NCBI GenBank assembly: GCA_947498455.1 | Contig: CANMKK010000002.1 | Coordinates: forward strand, 186,001-250,000 | Reading direction: 5' to 3' | Length of the DNA stretch: 64,000 bases | From: an uncultured Aquimarina sp. | GTDB lineage: Bacteria > Bacteroidota > Bacteroidia > Flavobacteriales > Flavobacteriaceae | In this document: piece after piece, positions 47,177 to 56,356 of the stretch | Layout of the letters: each line of letters opens with the position of its first letter | Numbering within the stretch: the first letter of the stretch is position 1 | Translations under genes and position numbers: made by a program | The notes under the pieces: model-generated | The model's database searches: none | The model's input: the letters and a program-made list of their open reading frames with translations, nothing else | Told to the model about the DNA's origin: nothing

Positions 47177-48316
47177 ATGGTATTGTATTCAATAAAAAAG
47201 GCACATAAGAAAGTTCTGAAGTTGATAAAAGTAGGGGTAGCCTTCTTGTTCTTATTTTCTTGTGTGCAAAAAGATCAAAAAATAAATAATAAAAAAGAAC
47301 CGGAGCTTACCAAGGAATCTAGTACTATACGAAAAGATGAACCTCCTGGGATGGTTTGGATACCTGGTGGTAGGTTTACAATGGGAGCATTAGCATCAGA
47401 TCATCACGCAAGAGCAGATGAAAGACCAGCACATAAGGTTGAGGTATCTGGCTTTTGGATGGATAGTACAGAGGTGACTAATGCGCAATTTGAGAAGTTT
47501 GTTAAGCAAACTGGTTATATCACAACAGCCGAAAAGAAACCAGATTGGGACGAATTAAAAAAGCAATTGCCTCCAGATACACCAAAGCCTCCGGATTCAC
47601 TTTTAATAGCAGCTTCGGTAGTTTTTACACCGGTCGCCACAGAAAATTTATTAGATTGGTCGCAATGGTGGAGTTGGGTAAGTGGAGCTAATTGGAAAAA
47701 CCCTCAGGGGCCTGGAAGTACAATCGAGGATAAGAAAAACCATCCAGTTGTTCAGATTTCTTGGGATGATGCTCAAGCATACTTGTTATGGGCAGGAAAA
47801 CGGCTTCCATCAGAAGCAGAATGGGAATTCGCCGCTAGAGGTGGATTATCTGATAAACTCTACCCGTGGGGAGATGATAATAATATTACGGTTCACGGAA
47901 ATACATGGCAGGGTAAATTTCCTGAAAAAAACACCTTAGAAGATGGTTATTTTACTACTGCTCCAGTTGGGTCATATGCGCCTAACGGGTATGGGCTTTA
48001 TGATATGGCTGGGAATGTTTGGGAATGGATTTCAGATTGGTATAATGTACAATATTATCAAGAGTGTGCTAAAGTAGGATTGATGGTTAACCCTAAAGGG
48101 GCAGATCAATCATATGATCCGGTACAACCATATGCACCACAGCGAGTACAAAGAGGAGGTTCTTTTCTATGCAATGATAGTTACTGTAGTAGTTACAGAG
48201 CGAGTGCAAGAATGCATTCTAGTCCGGATAGTGGTCAGGATCATTTAGGATTTAGAGGAGTGATGACTCAGAAACAATGGGAAATGATTAAAGAGGGTCA
48301 GAACCGTTCGAAATAA
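47177..48316 (+). CDS. Formylglycine-generating-enzyme-like lipoprotein
   Basis: This 379-residue protein has an N-terminal membrane-targeting segment (VAFLFLFSC, lipobox-like) and then the SUMF1/FGE-sulfatase domain. The domain shows PGMVWIPGGRFTMG, DSTEVTNAQFEKFVKQTGY, RLPSEAEWEFAARGG and NVWEWISDWY. The C-terminal part GGSFLCNDSYCSSYRASAR keeps the Cys-x4-Cys pair that binds copper in true formylglycine-generating enzymes. It may therefore convert Cys to formylglycine in sulfatases. No sulfatase gene is in the window. Confidence 0.85.
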   Translation: MVLYSIKKAHKKVLKLIKVGVAFLFLFSCVQKDQKINNKKEPELTKESSTIRKDEPPGMVWIPGGRFTMGALASDHHARADERPAHKVEVSGFWMDSTEVTNAQFEKFVKQTGYITTAEKKPDWDELKKQLPPDTPKPPDSLLIAASVVFTPVATENLLDWSQWWSWVSGANWKNPQGPGSTIEDKKNHPVVQISWDDAQAYLLWAGKRLPSEAEWEFAARGGLSDKLYPWGDDNNITVHGNTWQGKFPEKNTLEDGYFTTAPVGSYAPNGYGLYDMAGNVWEWISDWYNVQYYQECAKVGLMVNPKGADQSYDPVQPYAPQRVQRGGSFLCNDSYCSSYRASARMHSSPDSGQDHLGFRGVMTQKQWEMIKEGQNRSK

Positions 48317-48357
48317 ATCTTGGTTAGATTGTATTAATAGCTAAAAAGTAAAATGTT

Positions 48358-49089
48358 TTGAAAGAATCCGTGGTAGATATATTTATGACAAGAGAGAGTG
48401 GAAATCATAATGTCTCAATAGCCATTATCAAAGGAAATCTTGAAGTATTATCTAATCAATTAAGTAAACTTCACCCTAAGGAGAAAATACGCTATGATGC
48501 ATTAAAATATGCTCGAAGAAAAGAAAGTTATTTACTAAGTAGGCTTTCTGCAAAATCTGCAATCACAGGTCTGTTGAAGGTAAATACTCCAGAAAAAATA
48601 TGGATTGATAGTGGTGTTTTTGATTTTCCGGTAGTTCGATATGCTATGTTTCCGAATACTTGCGTAAGTATTACACACTGTGAGGGGATAGGTATGAGTA
48701 CCGCTTATGATGAGATGCATCCTATGGGTATTGATTTAGAAAAAATAAGCTCAGATAAAGAAGAGACTATTCTAAGTCAAATCACAGATTATGAAAAAGG
48801 ACTATTGAATAAAGTAGGTATGGCCACAATTTTTGGCTATACTATTCTTTGGTGTGCTAAAGAAGCGTTATCCAAAGTGCTAAAAACCGGGATGATGATT
48901 GATTTTAAGTTGTTAGCAATAGAAAGTATTACCAGTACTCATAAAACGGTTGAATGTACTTTCAGCAATTTTCCTCAATACAAAGCATTATCTCATACGA
49001 ATGATGAGTATGCAATCTCTATTGTTTTACCGAGAAAGACAGAAGCAGATTTTACAGAAGTCTGGCAGCAGTTTGATTCGATTGATTAG
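48358..49089 (+). CDS. 4'-phosphopantetheinyl transferase superfamily protein
   Basis: This 243-residue protein would transfer phosphopantetheine from CoA to carrier proteins. The second half has the magnesium-binding pattern GIDLEKI and the signature WCAKEALSKVLKTG. The first half has VSITHCEG, the usual VSISHS-like block. The start is a TTG at 48358; the ATG at 48385 is an alternative. It stands alone after the FGE-like gene. Carrier-protein genes are not nearby. Confidence 0.85.
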   Translation: MKESVVDIFMTRESGNHNVSIAIIKGNLEVLSNQLSKLHPKEKIRYDALKYARRKESYLLSRLSAKSAITGLLKVNTPEKIWIDSGVFDFPVVRYAMFPNTCVSITHCEGIGMSTAYDEMHPMGIDLEKISSDKEETILSQITDYEKGLLNKVGMATIFGYTILWCAKEALSKVLKTGMMIDFKLLAIESITSTHKTVECTFSNFPQYKALSHTNDEYAISIVLPRKTEADFTEVWQQFDSID

Positions 49090-49181
49090 AAGTAGAAATA
49101 TAACCTTGATATAGAACGAGATTATATTTCCACTTTTTTTTCAATATTCTTGAAGCTTTTTATGCCTATAATTAAATTACA

Positions 49182-51548
49182 TTAATTATTATCTTTAATC
49201 CTCTCTTGCTCTTCTTCGGATGAGTTGCTTCGATCTTTCTTTTTACTGAATTTAGACCCAAAATTATAGGTAAGCTGAAAATATACATTTTGCCTTGACC
49301 AGTCGCTTATTACATCGGCATTTATATTGTCATATCGAATAACCCCTTTAAACTGACGATTTAGGACTTCACCTATTCCAATGTTCGCTTTTAATCGATC
49401 TTTCATGAATTTCTTACTCATGGCAAAACTAAGGCCTGCTAGCCATTCATGCTCAATCTGTCCTTGCAAACCTCCAGATGAATAATATCCTGATAATTCA
49501 GAGTTAATACCCCAAGGCAATTCATATTCTATATTTGTAAACCAAGTTACACTCCATTTGTCCAAATCTAATTGTGGAGTTAAGCTCTCTGATTTGAATA
49601 TATTTTGATTGACAATAAAACCTGTATACCCATCCAATCCTTTTAGGAAATTTAGAGGTGCAAATATTCTAAAATTCCAGTTTTTCCTTTCTGCCAAATT
49701 GATTACCGATCTCGAGGTTTGTGCCGTTGCATCATTCTGAGTAATAATTTCGAACAAAGCATCTGACGTATCCTGATATCCTATGCTAAAAAAAGGTTGA
49801 TCATCATATGTTAAGTTAAATTGATAACTATGCGTAAATGCAGGTTTTAAGTTAGGGTTTCCCTCTTCAAAAGTAAAAGGGTCATAATAATATACAAATG
49901 AATTTAGAGAGCTATATGATGGTCTGCGTATACGATAACTATACGATATACTTGTACCTATAGTTTTGGATATCTTTCTACCGATGCTAGTACTCGGGAA
50001 TAATTTAGAAATTTTTCTGGATCTGGTTTCATTGGTATTTGTAGAGGTACCTTTCGTATCACTTTCTTCCCAACGCAACCCAGCTGATAATGTCCATTTT
50101 CCTATGGTTGCATTAACTTTGGAGTATAGCGCTAAAATATCTTCATCTACCAAAAAACGATTACTTTGATCCATATCGAGAATAAAACCCCCAGTTGTAT
50201 TCTGAGTAAAAGAGCGCAAATCACTATCTGTTTCTACCATAGCATATTTTGCACCGAGCATCCAATTAAAATTATCAGTAACGCTACGTTTATAATCTCC
50301 CTTATAGGTTAATATTTGATACGTACCATCTTGAAAATAACGTTGATTATCATAGGCTACGGTATTTTGTCCGACTTTATATAAATTATTGATATTATCA
50401 TTACTATAACCTACATAATTAAAATCTACTACCAGATTATCCTTTTCAGTATCAAATTCATAATAAGGGTTTATATTGAAGGTGATTCGTTCTCTGTCAA
50501 AACTGTTTTCTGTCGATAATTCATTGGAGGAATTACCTTCTATAATATCTGTGCTATTAGAAGTAATTCTATCGGAATTTGTAGAGATTCGCCTTCCACT
50601 GATCCCGAGTTTGTGATTATTATTAATGTAATAGTCCAACCCTCCACTTAATCTAAAAGTTCTTGGGTCGTATGGTGAGATAGATGCTTGATCGTAGATA
50701 TCATTATTAACCCTACGTGTTAAGAATAAGTCCTCTCGCCAGGCAGTTTTTCTATAACCAGTACTAAATTGCCAATTTAATTTGTTTTTGTAACTGGCAA
50801 TAGAGGCGCTAGTACCATATTCGGGTTCGTTATCATATCCGGTACTTAATTTTATATTTCCGTGGGTACCAAGTTTTACATTTTTCTTTAATATGATATT
50901 GATCACAGGTCCGGATCCTTCAGCATCGAATTCTGCTCCGGGTTGTTGTACTAATTCTACCTTAGCGATATTATCTGCTGGTAAATCTCGCAGTAAGGAG
51001 GCAGTATCCATGTAATCGGTAGTTTTTCCGTTTATCAGGATTCTAATTCCTTGCTGTCCTGCGTAACTCATTTTTCCATTAGTGACAATAACACCAGGTA
51101 CTTTTTTCATTACATCTTGCAAATTGGAACTTACCATTTCCGAATTTTCCAGATCAACAATTAATTTTTCTGCTGTTTGTCGTATAACCGGTTTTTTACT
51201 TTTGATTACAACTTCACCAAGCGTTTGGGTTTCCTCTTGCAAAGTAAAATTAAGTGTTTTGTTTTCTCCCGAAAGTGTAAAGGGTTCAGATTTTTTGGTA
51301 GCAAAACCAAGTACAGAAACTTCTATCCAATATTCTCCACTAGCAACATTTTCGAAACGATACACTCCATCATCATCACTAATGGATCCAGTTACATTTT
51401 TTTCGGTATTCGATTGATGCAGAATAACATTTGCAAATGGAAGAGGTGCTTTGGATGGATCGACAATTGTCCCGGAAATTTCGTTTTGAGAATAAGATGT
51501 AGTAAGTTTTAGTAAGATACATACTAAAAATAGTGACTTAAAGTTCAT
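49182..51548 (-). CDS. TonB-type outer-membrane beta-barrel protein, last gene of the peptide operon
   Basis: This 788-residue protein has a signal peptide ending LTTSYSQ, a carboxypeptidase-regulatory-like domain (about 22-105) and a plug (LQDVMKKVPGVIVTNGKMSYAGQQG, GAEFDAEGSGPVINIIL). A large barrel of the Bacteroidota outer-membrane beta-barrel family (PF14905 type) follows, with an acidic/basic tail after NVYFQLTYNFGSKF. It starts 28 bp after the small lipoprotein gene, so it closes the operon of the peptide exporter. Roles could be passage of the peptide across the outer membrane, its re-uptake, or an unrelated receptor. The first two are inferences from context. Confidence 0.85.
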   Translation of the reverse strand: MNFKSLFLVCILLKLTTSYSQNEISGTIVDPSKAPLPFANVILHQSNTEKNVTGSISDDDGVYRFENVASGEYWIEVSVLGFATKKSEPFTLSGENKTLNFTLQEETQTLGEVVIKSKKPVIRQTAEKLIVDLENSEMVSSNLQDVMKKVPGVIVTNGKMSYAGQQGIRILINGKTTDYMDTASLLRDLPADNIAKVELVQQPGAEFDAEGSGPVINIILKKNVKLGTHGNIKLSTGYDNEPEYGTSASIASYKNKLNWQFSTGYRKTAWREDLFLTRRVNNDIYDQASISPYDPRTFRLSGGLDYYINNNHKLGISGRRISTNSDRITSNSTDIIEGNSSNELSTENSFDRERITFNINPYYEFDTEKDNLVVDFNYVGYSNDNINNLYKVGQNTVAYDNQRYFQDGTYQILTYKGDYKRSVTDNFNWMLGAKYAMVETDSDLRSFTQNTTGGFILDMDQSNRFLVDEDILALYSKVNATIGKWTLSAGLRWEESDTKGTSTNTNETRSRKISKLFPSTSIGRKISKTIGTSISYSYRIRRPSYSSLNSFVYYYDPFTFEEGNPNLKPAFTHSYQFNLTYDDQPFFSIGYQDTSDALFEIITQNDATAQTSRSVINLAERKNWNFRIFAPLNFLKGLDGYTGFIVNQNIFKSESLTPQLDLDKWSVTWFTNIEYELPWGINSELSGYYSSGGLQGQIEHEWLAGLSFAMSKKFMKDRLKANIGIGEVLNRQFKGVIRYDNINADVISDWSRQNVYFQLTYNFGSKFSKKKDRSNSSEEEQERIKDNN

Positions 51549-51576
51549 GTACGTGTAGTTTTAAAATAGAATTTAT

Positions 51577-51918
51577 TTAATTCTGTGATGTGATGGTTTC
51601 TATTTTTGATTTGATTTCTTCTATAGTGTCATTGTATCCTGTATTACTCCTATAATTCAGTTTGAAATGACTTTTTTTCAATTGTATTCTTAGAGAGTAG
51701 TTTTCATCTGCTTTAGTATAATTCACTTTTTTAGAATTTTCTAAGGGAAAATCCACTAAATTTTCTTTTAGAATTTTGTGAATAGTTTTATAAGTCTCCT
51801 TACTTATTGTTGTAGAATAAACAGTTTCATATTTTGATGTGGTGAGGAGATTTTCTTTGGAAGCACAGCTACCTGCTAATAGGGCAAATAGTGTAACTTT
51901 TATAATTTTATAATTCAT
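51577..51918 (-). CDS. Small lipoprotein in the peptide operon
   Basis: This 113-residue predicted lipoprotein (VTLFALLAGSC lipobox ending at Cys18) has a charged mature part rich in Lys, Ser and Thr. It starts 2 bp after the exporter gene and lies 28 bp before the outer-membrane barrel gene. The family is not recognised. By position it could be an immunity or accessory lipoprotein. Confidence 0.72.
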   Translation of the reverse strand: MNYKIIKVTLFALLAGSCASKENLLTTSKYETVYSTTISKETYKTIHKILKENLVDFPLENSKKVNYTKADENYSLRIQLKKSHFKLNYRSNTGYNDTIEEIKSKIETITSQN

Positions 51919-51920
51919 AA

Positions 51921-54119
51921 TTAAATATTTAATTGGTTTTTAACTAGTGTATAATAATTTTGTTTTCTTTCAATTAATTCGGAGTGAGTTCCTTGCTCTA
52001 CTACCGCTCCTTTTGATAGTACAATGATCTGATCGGCATTTTGCACAGTACTTAATCTATGTGCTATGATTATCACAGTTTTATTTTTGAATAATTTCTG
52101 TAAGTTATTATGAACTTCTTTTTCATTAGTGGCATCCAGAGCAGATGTTGCCTCGTCTAAGAATATGTATTTTGGATTTTTATAAATTGCTCTGGCAATT
52201 AAGATTCGTTGTTTTTGTCCTCCTGAAATACCATTTCCTCCGGATCCAATTTTGGTAAATTCTTTTAATGCTAAGGAATCGACAAAATCATATAAATTAA
52301 CTGCCTTTAATGCATTGTCCAGTTTTTCTTTATTGATTTCCTTATCATTCAGTGCAATATTCCTTGCGATTGTATCATTAAATATATATCCGTCCTGCAT
52401 AACAATACCAGAATTTTCTCGAATGCTTTTGGCAGATAATTTTTTAATTTCATTAAACCCATAAAATAAATCACCTGATGTAGCTGGAAAAAATTTCAAC
52501 AACAATTTCATCAAAGTAGTTTTACCACTACCACTATGTCCAACAATTGCGGTAACTTTCCCTTCAGGAATACTAATGTCTATGTCTTTTAGAATAAGGC
52601 TATTCGATAAAGTATTGTATTTAAAATCAATATTCTTTAGGGTGATATCTAACGGTCCATTACTTACATCCAATTTTTTATCAGTCGTTTCCTCTTCATC
52701 TTTCTGAGTATAGACCTCACTTAATCTATTAAAACTCAATAAGGCATCTTGCTGAGATCTAATAAAGTTCAGCAACTGATGAATTGGAGAATTCATCTGT
52801 CCAATTATAAAGGAAACACTCAGTAACGCTCCTAAAGACATAGTATCGGCAATTACATATTTTGCGGCAAGAAACGTTACCAGAATATTTTTAAGTTGAT
52901 TAAAAAATGTGAAACCAATAGACTGAAATTGTTCAACTTTTAGAGACTTGATATTTATTTTTAGCAAGTTGTTTTGTAAATCAATCCACTCATTCTTTTT
53001 ATAATCTTCGTATTGATTGAGTTTCATTTCTTTAATACCATTATAAAACTCAAATACGGCTTCTTGGTTCTCGGATTTTGCTCTAAATAATTGATAGTCC
53101 AATATTTTTCTTTTTTTAAGCCAAAAGAAGGACCAGTATAGAGCGACTATAGTTAGTCCGGAGTATAGTAAAAATAGATACGCATCATAATGAAGTAAAA
53201 TAATAGAATAAATTACCAATGTTAAAATAGAAAATATAGTCAGAATACTATCAGACGTAAAGAATTCTTCTATTTTAACATTGTCCTGAATTCTTTGATT
53301 AAAATCTCCAGAATTTTTAGTATCAAAAAAACTTATGGGTAGTTTCAAAACTTTACTTAGATATGAATAAATAACATCGATGCTAAACTTGGCTCCAATT
53401 ACTAGTGTAAACCAATTTCTTAAAATATTCATCCCCATAATTCCTAAAAAGACAAACAATTGTGCTAATAAAATCAGGCTGACATAATTCATGTCTTTTT
53501 TATTAACCCCTTTATCTATTAATGTTTCGGTTAAAAAAGGAAGTAGGATACTCAATAAACTACCTATTAAAACGAAAACCATTAATTGAAGAATCTTCTT
53601 TTTATGAGGAGCGAATAATGTTAGAATATGCTTGAACCTTTCTTTAAGATCATTTTGGTCCTTAAGAGAATAAAATTTATTTGTAGGATTGAGGAATAAT
53701 GCAATTCCAGAACTTGCTCCTTTTAGCCACGGTTCTTTAAATTCTTTCTCGGACAACACTACCTTACCATGAGCAGGGTCTGCAATATGAAATCTCTTTT
53801 TCCCATTTTTGGATGTAATAGACTCCAAAACCAAAAAGTGATTTTTATTCCAAAACAAAATACAGGGAGAAACGAAATTTTTAATTAATTGGTTTATGTC
53901 TATACGAACGGAAGATGTTTCGAATCCTATTTTTTTTGCGGCATGGATGATACCAAGCATAGACACTCCATCTTTACCAATTTGACACAATTCTCTTAAA
54001 TTATGTAAAGAAAATCTATTGCCAAAATAACTGGTGACCATACTTAAGGATGCTGGTCCACAATCCATCAAATCATGCTGGCGAACAAACTTTATATCCG
54101 CTTTTTTACTTTTATACAT
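51921..54119 (-). CDS. Peptidase-containing ABC exporter (C39/PCAT)
   Basis: This 732-residue exporter removes double-glycine leaders and exports the core. Residues 8-140 form the C39 cysteine peptidase, with the oxyanion Gln14, catalytic Cys20 in LMDCGPASL, His94 in NKNHFLVL and Asp114 in IADPAHG, all intact. Six membrane helices follow (about 160-450), then the ATPase with Walker A GHSGSGKTT, signature ISGGQKQR and Walker B FLDEATSALD. The five precursors in the same operon carry GG leaders, its natural substrates. It begins 1 bp after the 167-residue gene. Confidence 0.95.
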   Translation of the reverse strand: MYKSKKADIKFVRQHDLMDCGPASLSMVTSYFGNRFSLHNLRELCQIGKDGVSMLGIIHAAKKIGFETSSVRIDINQLIKNFVSPCILFWNKNHFLVLESITSKNGKKRFHIADPAHGKVVLSEKEFKEPWLKGASSGIALFLNPTNKFYSLKDQNDLKERFKHILTLFAPHKKKILQLMVFVLIGSLLSILLPFLTETLIDKGVNKKDMNYVSLILLAQLFVFLGIMGMNILRNWFTLVIGAKFSIDVIYSYLSKVLKLPISFFDTKNSGDFNQRIQDNVKIEEFFTSDSILTIFSILTLVIYSIILLHYDAYLFLLYSGLTIVALYWSFFWLKKRKILDYQLFRAKSENQEAVFEFYNGIKEMKLNQYEDYKKNEWIDLQNNLLKINIKSLKVEQFQSIGFTFFNQLKNILVTFLAAKYVIADTMSLGALLSVSFIIGQMNSPIHQLLNFIRSQQDALLSFNRLSEVYTQKDEEETTDKKLDVSNGPLDITLKNIDFKYNTLSNSLILKDIDISIPEGKVTAIVGHSGSGKTTLMKLLLKFFPATSGDLFYGFNEIKKLSAKSIRENSGIVMQDGYIFNDTIARNIALNDKEINKEKLDNALKAVNLYDFVDSLALKEFTKIGSGGNGISGGQKQRILIARAIYKNPKYIFLDEATSALDATNEKEVHNNLQKLFKNKTVIIIAHRLSTVQNADQIIVLSKGAVVEQGTHSELIERKQNYYTLVKNQLNI

Positions 54120-54120
54120 A

Positions 54121-54624
54121 CTATGTTGTTTTATACATTTTAGAATGACAAAATCGATAGAAATTAGTTACATACTCCTTAAAGTAGATAGAGTCTTTCT
54201 TGACTACAATGCTTAAATAATCACTGTTTTTATTTGGGTTTAATACTAAGTTGGTTAGTAGTATATAGTCATTAAAATATTTGGTAATGACCCTATTCCA
54301 AAGTTTCATTCTAGCTAAACCTCTTCTCTGAGTTTTATTGTTGTTAATTAATTCTGGTTGATTGTGTATCTGCATATAAACCGCATCATATATGGAAGTC
54401 ACTTCTGTACAAAATACTGCCAATGTTTGTACCGTTTTGTAATCTTTACGAGCGGTATTGGTATCACAATTTAAAGCGAGCTCCAGAATATTTTTAGTTT
54501 TTCCATTTACATCTTTATATATCATACCGGATGTTTTCACAACGATTTGATATTCGATATCGTCTTTTGTAGTAAATACATATGCGTTTTTGCCTTCTTT
54601 ACAAATTTTATAATAGTCTAACAT
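54121..54624 (-). CDS. Unrecognised protein of the peptide system
   Basis: This 167-residue soluble protein has no signal peptide or membrane helix. The N-terminal half is predicted beta-rich (VFTTKDDIEYQIVVKTSG), the C-terminal half helical with many aromatic residues (LWNRVITKYFNDYILL, FKEYVTNFYRFCHSKMY). I recognise no family. Its start overlaps the oxygenase gene by 7 bp and it ends 1 bp before the exporter gene. Tight coupling suggests a role in precursor handling, for instance leader binding or an enzyme partner, but this is inference. Confidence 0.75.
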   Translation of the reverse strand: MLDYYKICKEGKNAYVFTTKDDIEYQIVVKTSGMIYKDVNGKTKNILELALNCDTNTARKDYKTVQTLAVFCTEVTSIYDAVYMQIHNQPELINNNKTQRRGLARMKLWNRVITKYFNDYILLTNLVLNPNKNSDYLSIVVKKDSIYFKEYVTNFYRFCHSKMYKTT

Positions 54625-55919
54625 AGGAGTGGATTAAGTAACTCGAGTTTTTCTACTTTTATACCTTTATTGTTTATCAATACTTTTAGAAAGTATAGGA
54701 TTACTTCTTTAGGTAGGCTTTCTTTGTATCTATTAATAATGGAACTAACTTCGATATTACTATTTCCATTTATCAATTCTATTATTTCTTCTAGTTCTGG
54801 GAAATACTTAAACGATAATCTTGTCCCTCTTACATAAATAGTAATTCTATCTCCTACCTTTTCCGAATTAATTTTATAGATACTATTGGCAGAAATGGTT
54901 TTAGTTTCCAGATTCGGGAAGTAATCCTTCGTACTATCTATTTTTCCGTGGTAACTTAGAGGAATATTTTGCCATCCACCATTACTAGTTAAACACTTCT
55001 TATATTCGTTATATGTATGTTTTAAGAAATCTTCTAATGGAGCTTTTAGAGTTTGTTGATCTACATTCAGGGTGTTTATAAAGTCAGAAAACGTATTTTC
55101 ATTGTTTATATAATCCAATTGACTTTCGATAATGCTTTGATCATTTTTCAAAAATAAATTCTGAATAGTTTCTATCATTAATTTAGAAAAATCATACCTG
55201 GTAGGGTTATTAAACCAAAGAGTAACACCTATAGAGAAATCGCCAGAATGACCTACATGATGCTTGTTCCAAGGCATGTAGTATAAATCTCCAGCACCAA
55301 AATCAAACTTATCAGCGTGAGGAAGTAATGGTTGTACATTTTTATTATTAGAAATTCCTTTGCCTTCTTTTTTATATATCTCTTCATCCCAAACATACAT
55401 TTGCTTACGACCGGGTCCTAAATGATAATGCAATACATTTTCTCCTCGGTTATCCGTATGAATTCCTAGTGGAGTCCATCCATAGTTTCCAATAAAAGTG
55501 GTAAGCTCTAATCCCCAAGGTGGAATTCCAATAATATCAAAAAGTGGTTGAATCGTTTTTAAAATGTGTTCAGCTAAAATTTCTGAATGTTTTTCTCCAT
55601 AGTTGGTGATAATCCCGAATTTTGGACCAAAAACGCGTTCGCAATACGATTCTATACTTTCTTGGTTGTCTAATTTATGATCTTTAATTATTGCTCTAAT
55701 CTCAGAATCACTTAATTCTCTATCATCGATATAAAGTCTAAAACCACTACTGATATCTAGCCTATTTATTCTAGACCTAAGCATTTCTCTTACTCCTTCA
55801 TTCAGGATTTCGACTAAATCTCCTGAAAAGACATCTTTATATACTTGGGTTTCCGAAAAAGAAAGATTTTTTTCTATAAAAGAGAGCCACCAATCTCTTG
55901 TAAAATTTTTAGTTTGCAT
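54618..55919 (-). CDS. JmjC/cupin-type Fe(II)/2-oxoglutarate oxygenase
   Basis: This 433-residue protein has a double-stranded beta-helix oxygenase core at about 135-240. The iron triad is visible: H154 and D156 in LGIHTDNRGENVLHYH, and a distal His among H220/H221/H224 in GDLYYMPWNKHHVGH. JmjC oxygenases of this type hydroxylate protein or peptide side chains. The C-terminal part (about 355-430) looks like a small winged-helix domain, as in ribosomal oxygenases or in RiPP leader-binding (PqqD-like) modules. It lies 31 bp after precursor 5, so the lysine-rich cores are the likely substrates. The residue modified is unknown. Confidence 0.8.
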   Translation of the reverse strand: MQTKNFTRDWWLSFIEKNLSFSETQVYKDVFSGDLVEILNEGVREMLRSRINRLDISSGFRLYIDDRELSDSEIRAIIKDHKLDNQESIESYCERVFGPKFGIITNYGEKHSEILAEHILKTIQPLFDIIGIPPWGLELTTFIGNYGWTPLGIHTDNRGENVLHYHLGPGRKQMYVWDEEIYKKEGKGISNNKNVQPLLPHADKFDFGAGDLYYMPWNKHHVGHSGDFSIGVTLWFNNPTRYDFSKLMIETIQNLFLKNDQSIIESQLDYINNENTFSDFINTLNVDQQTLKAPLEDFLKHTYNEYKKCLTSNGGWQNIPLSYHGKIDSTKDYFPNLETKTISANSIYKINSEKVGDRITIYVRGTRLSFKYFPELEEIIELINGNSNIEVSSIINRYKESLPKEVILYFLKVLINNKGIKVEKLELLNPLLC

Positions 55920-55950
55920 ATCGTTTTTTTTTAGTGTGTTTATATATTTA

Positions 55951-56106
55951 TTATTGAGCTTTTTTCACTCCATTACCTTGTTTGATTAATTTTCCATCTA
56001 TTCCGATGTCTTTAACCTTATTTGCACTTCCTCCTATCAAGGTTAAATTTTCTAGGGCTGATAATTTTTGAATGTCTAAGAATTCTTCTGGGTTTATATT
56101 TTTCAT
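55951..56106 (-). CDS. Precursor peptide 5 (divergent core)
   Basis: This is a 51-residue peptide. The leader is homologous to those of precursors 1-4 but changed (FLDIQKLSALENLTLIGG), ending in GG at positions 25-26. The 25-residue core (SANKVKDIGIDGKLIKQG...) has six lysines spread along it, not a terminal Lys/Glu run. It is separated from precursor 4 by a terminator-like hairpin and lies directly before the oxygenase gene. It may be an older or differently used paralogue, or a non-secreted helper. Confidence 0.82.
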   Translation of the reverse strand: MKNINPEEFLDIQKLSALENLTLIGGSANKVKDIGIDGKLIKQGNGVKKAQ

Positions 56107-56139
56107 TTCTTGATTGAGTTTAGTTGTTATTGTAAGATT

Positions 56140-56174
56140 AAAAAAGGGTATTTATTTTTTAAACACCCTTTTTT
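56140..56174 (-). terminator. Hairpin/attenuator between precursors 4 and 5
   Basis: On the minus strand a 15-bp stem (one G-U pair) with a 5-nt loop ends in six U. It is placed after the stop of precursor 4 and before precursor 5. It probably stops most transcripts, so precursors 1-4 are made in excess over precursor 5 and the enzymes. Confidence 0.8.
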
Positions 56175-56193
56175 ACAATAGGTTATAGAACTA

Positions 56194-56331
56194 TTATTGT
56201 GCTCCTTTTTCCTTTTTCTTTTCTTTTTTCACCTCTACATCAGTAGCGGCTGCACCACCTTTTACGGTTTCGTTTTCTAGTGCTGATAATTCTTGAGTGT
56301 CTAAGAAATTTTCTGGATTTGCGTTTTTCAT
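56194..56331 (-). CDS. Precursor peptide 4
   Basis: This is a 45-residue peptide with the shared leader (NPENFLDTQELSALENETVK, then GG at 25-26) and the 19-residue core AAATDVEVKKEKKKEKGAQ. Six of the 19 core residues are Lys, and there is no Cys. An Ala-Ala-Ala-Thr-Asp start is shared with precursor 3. The leader pattern LSxLE...GG resembles Bacteroidota double-glycine natural-product leaders. Confidence 0.88.
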   Translation of the reverse strand: MKNANPENFLDTQELSALENETVKGGAAATDVEVKKEKKKEKGAQ

Positions 56332-56356
56332 TTTTTTAGATTTTAATTGTTATTGA

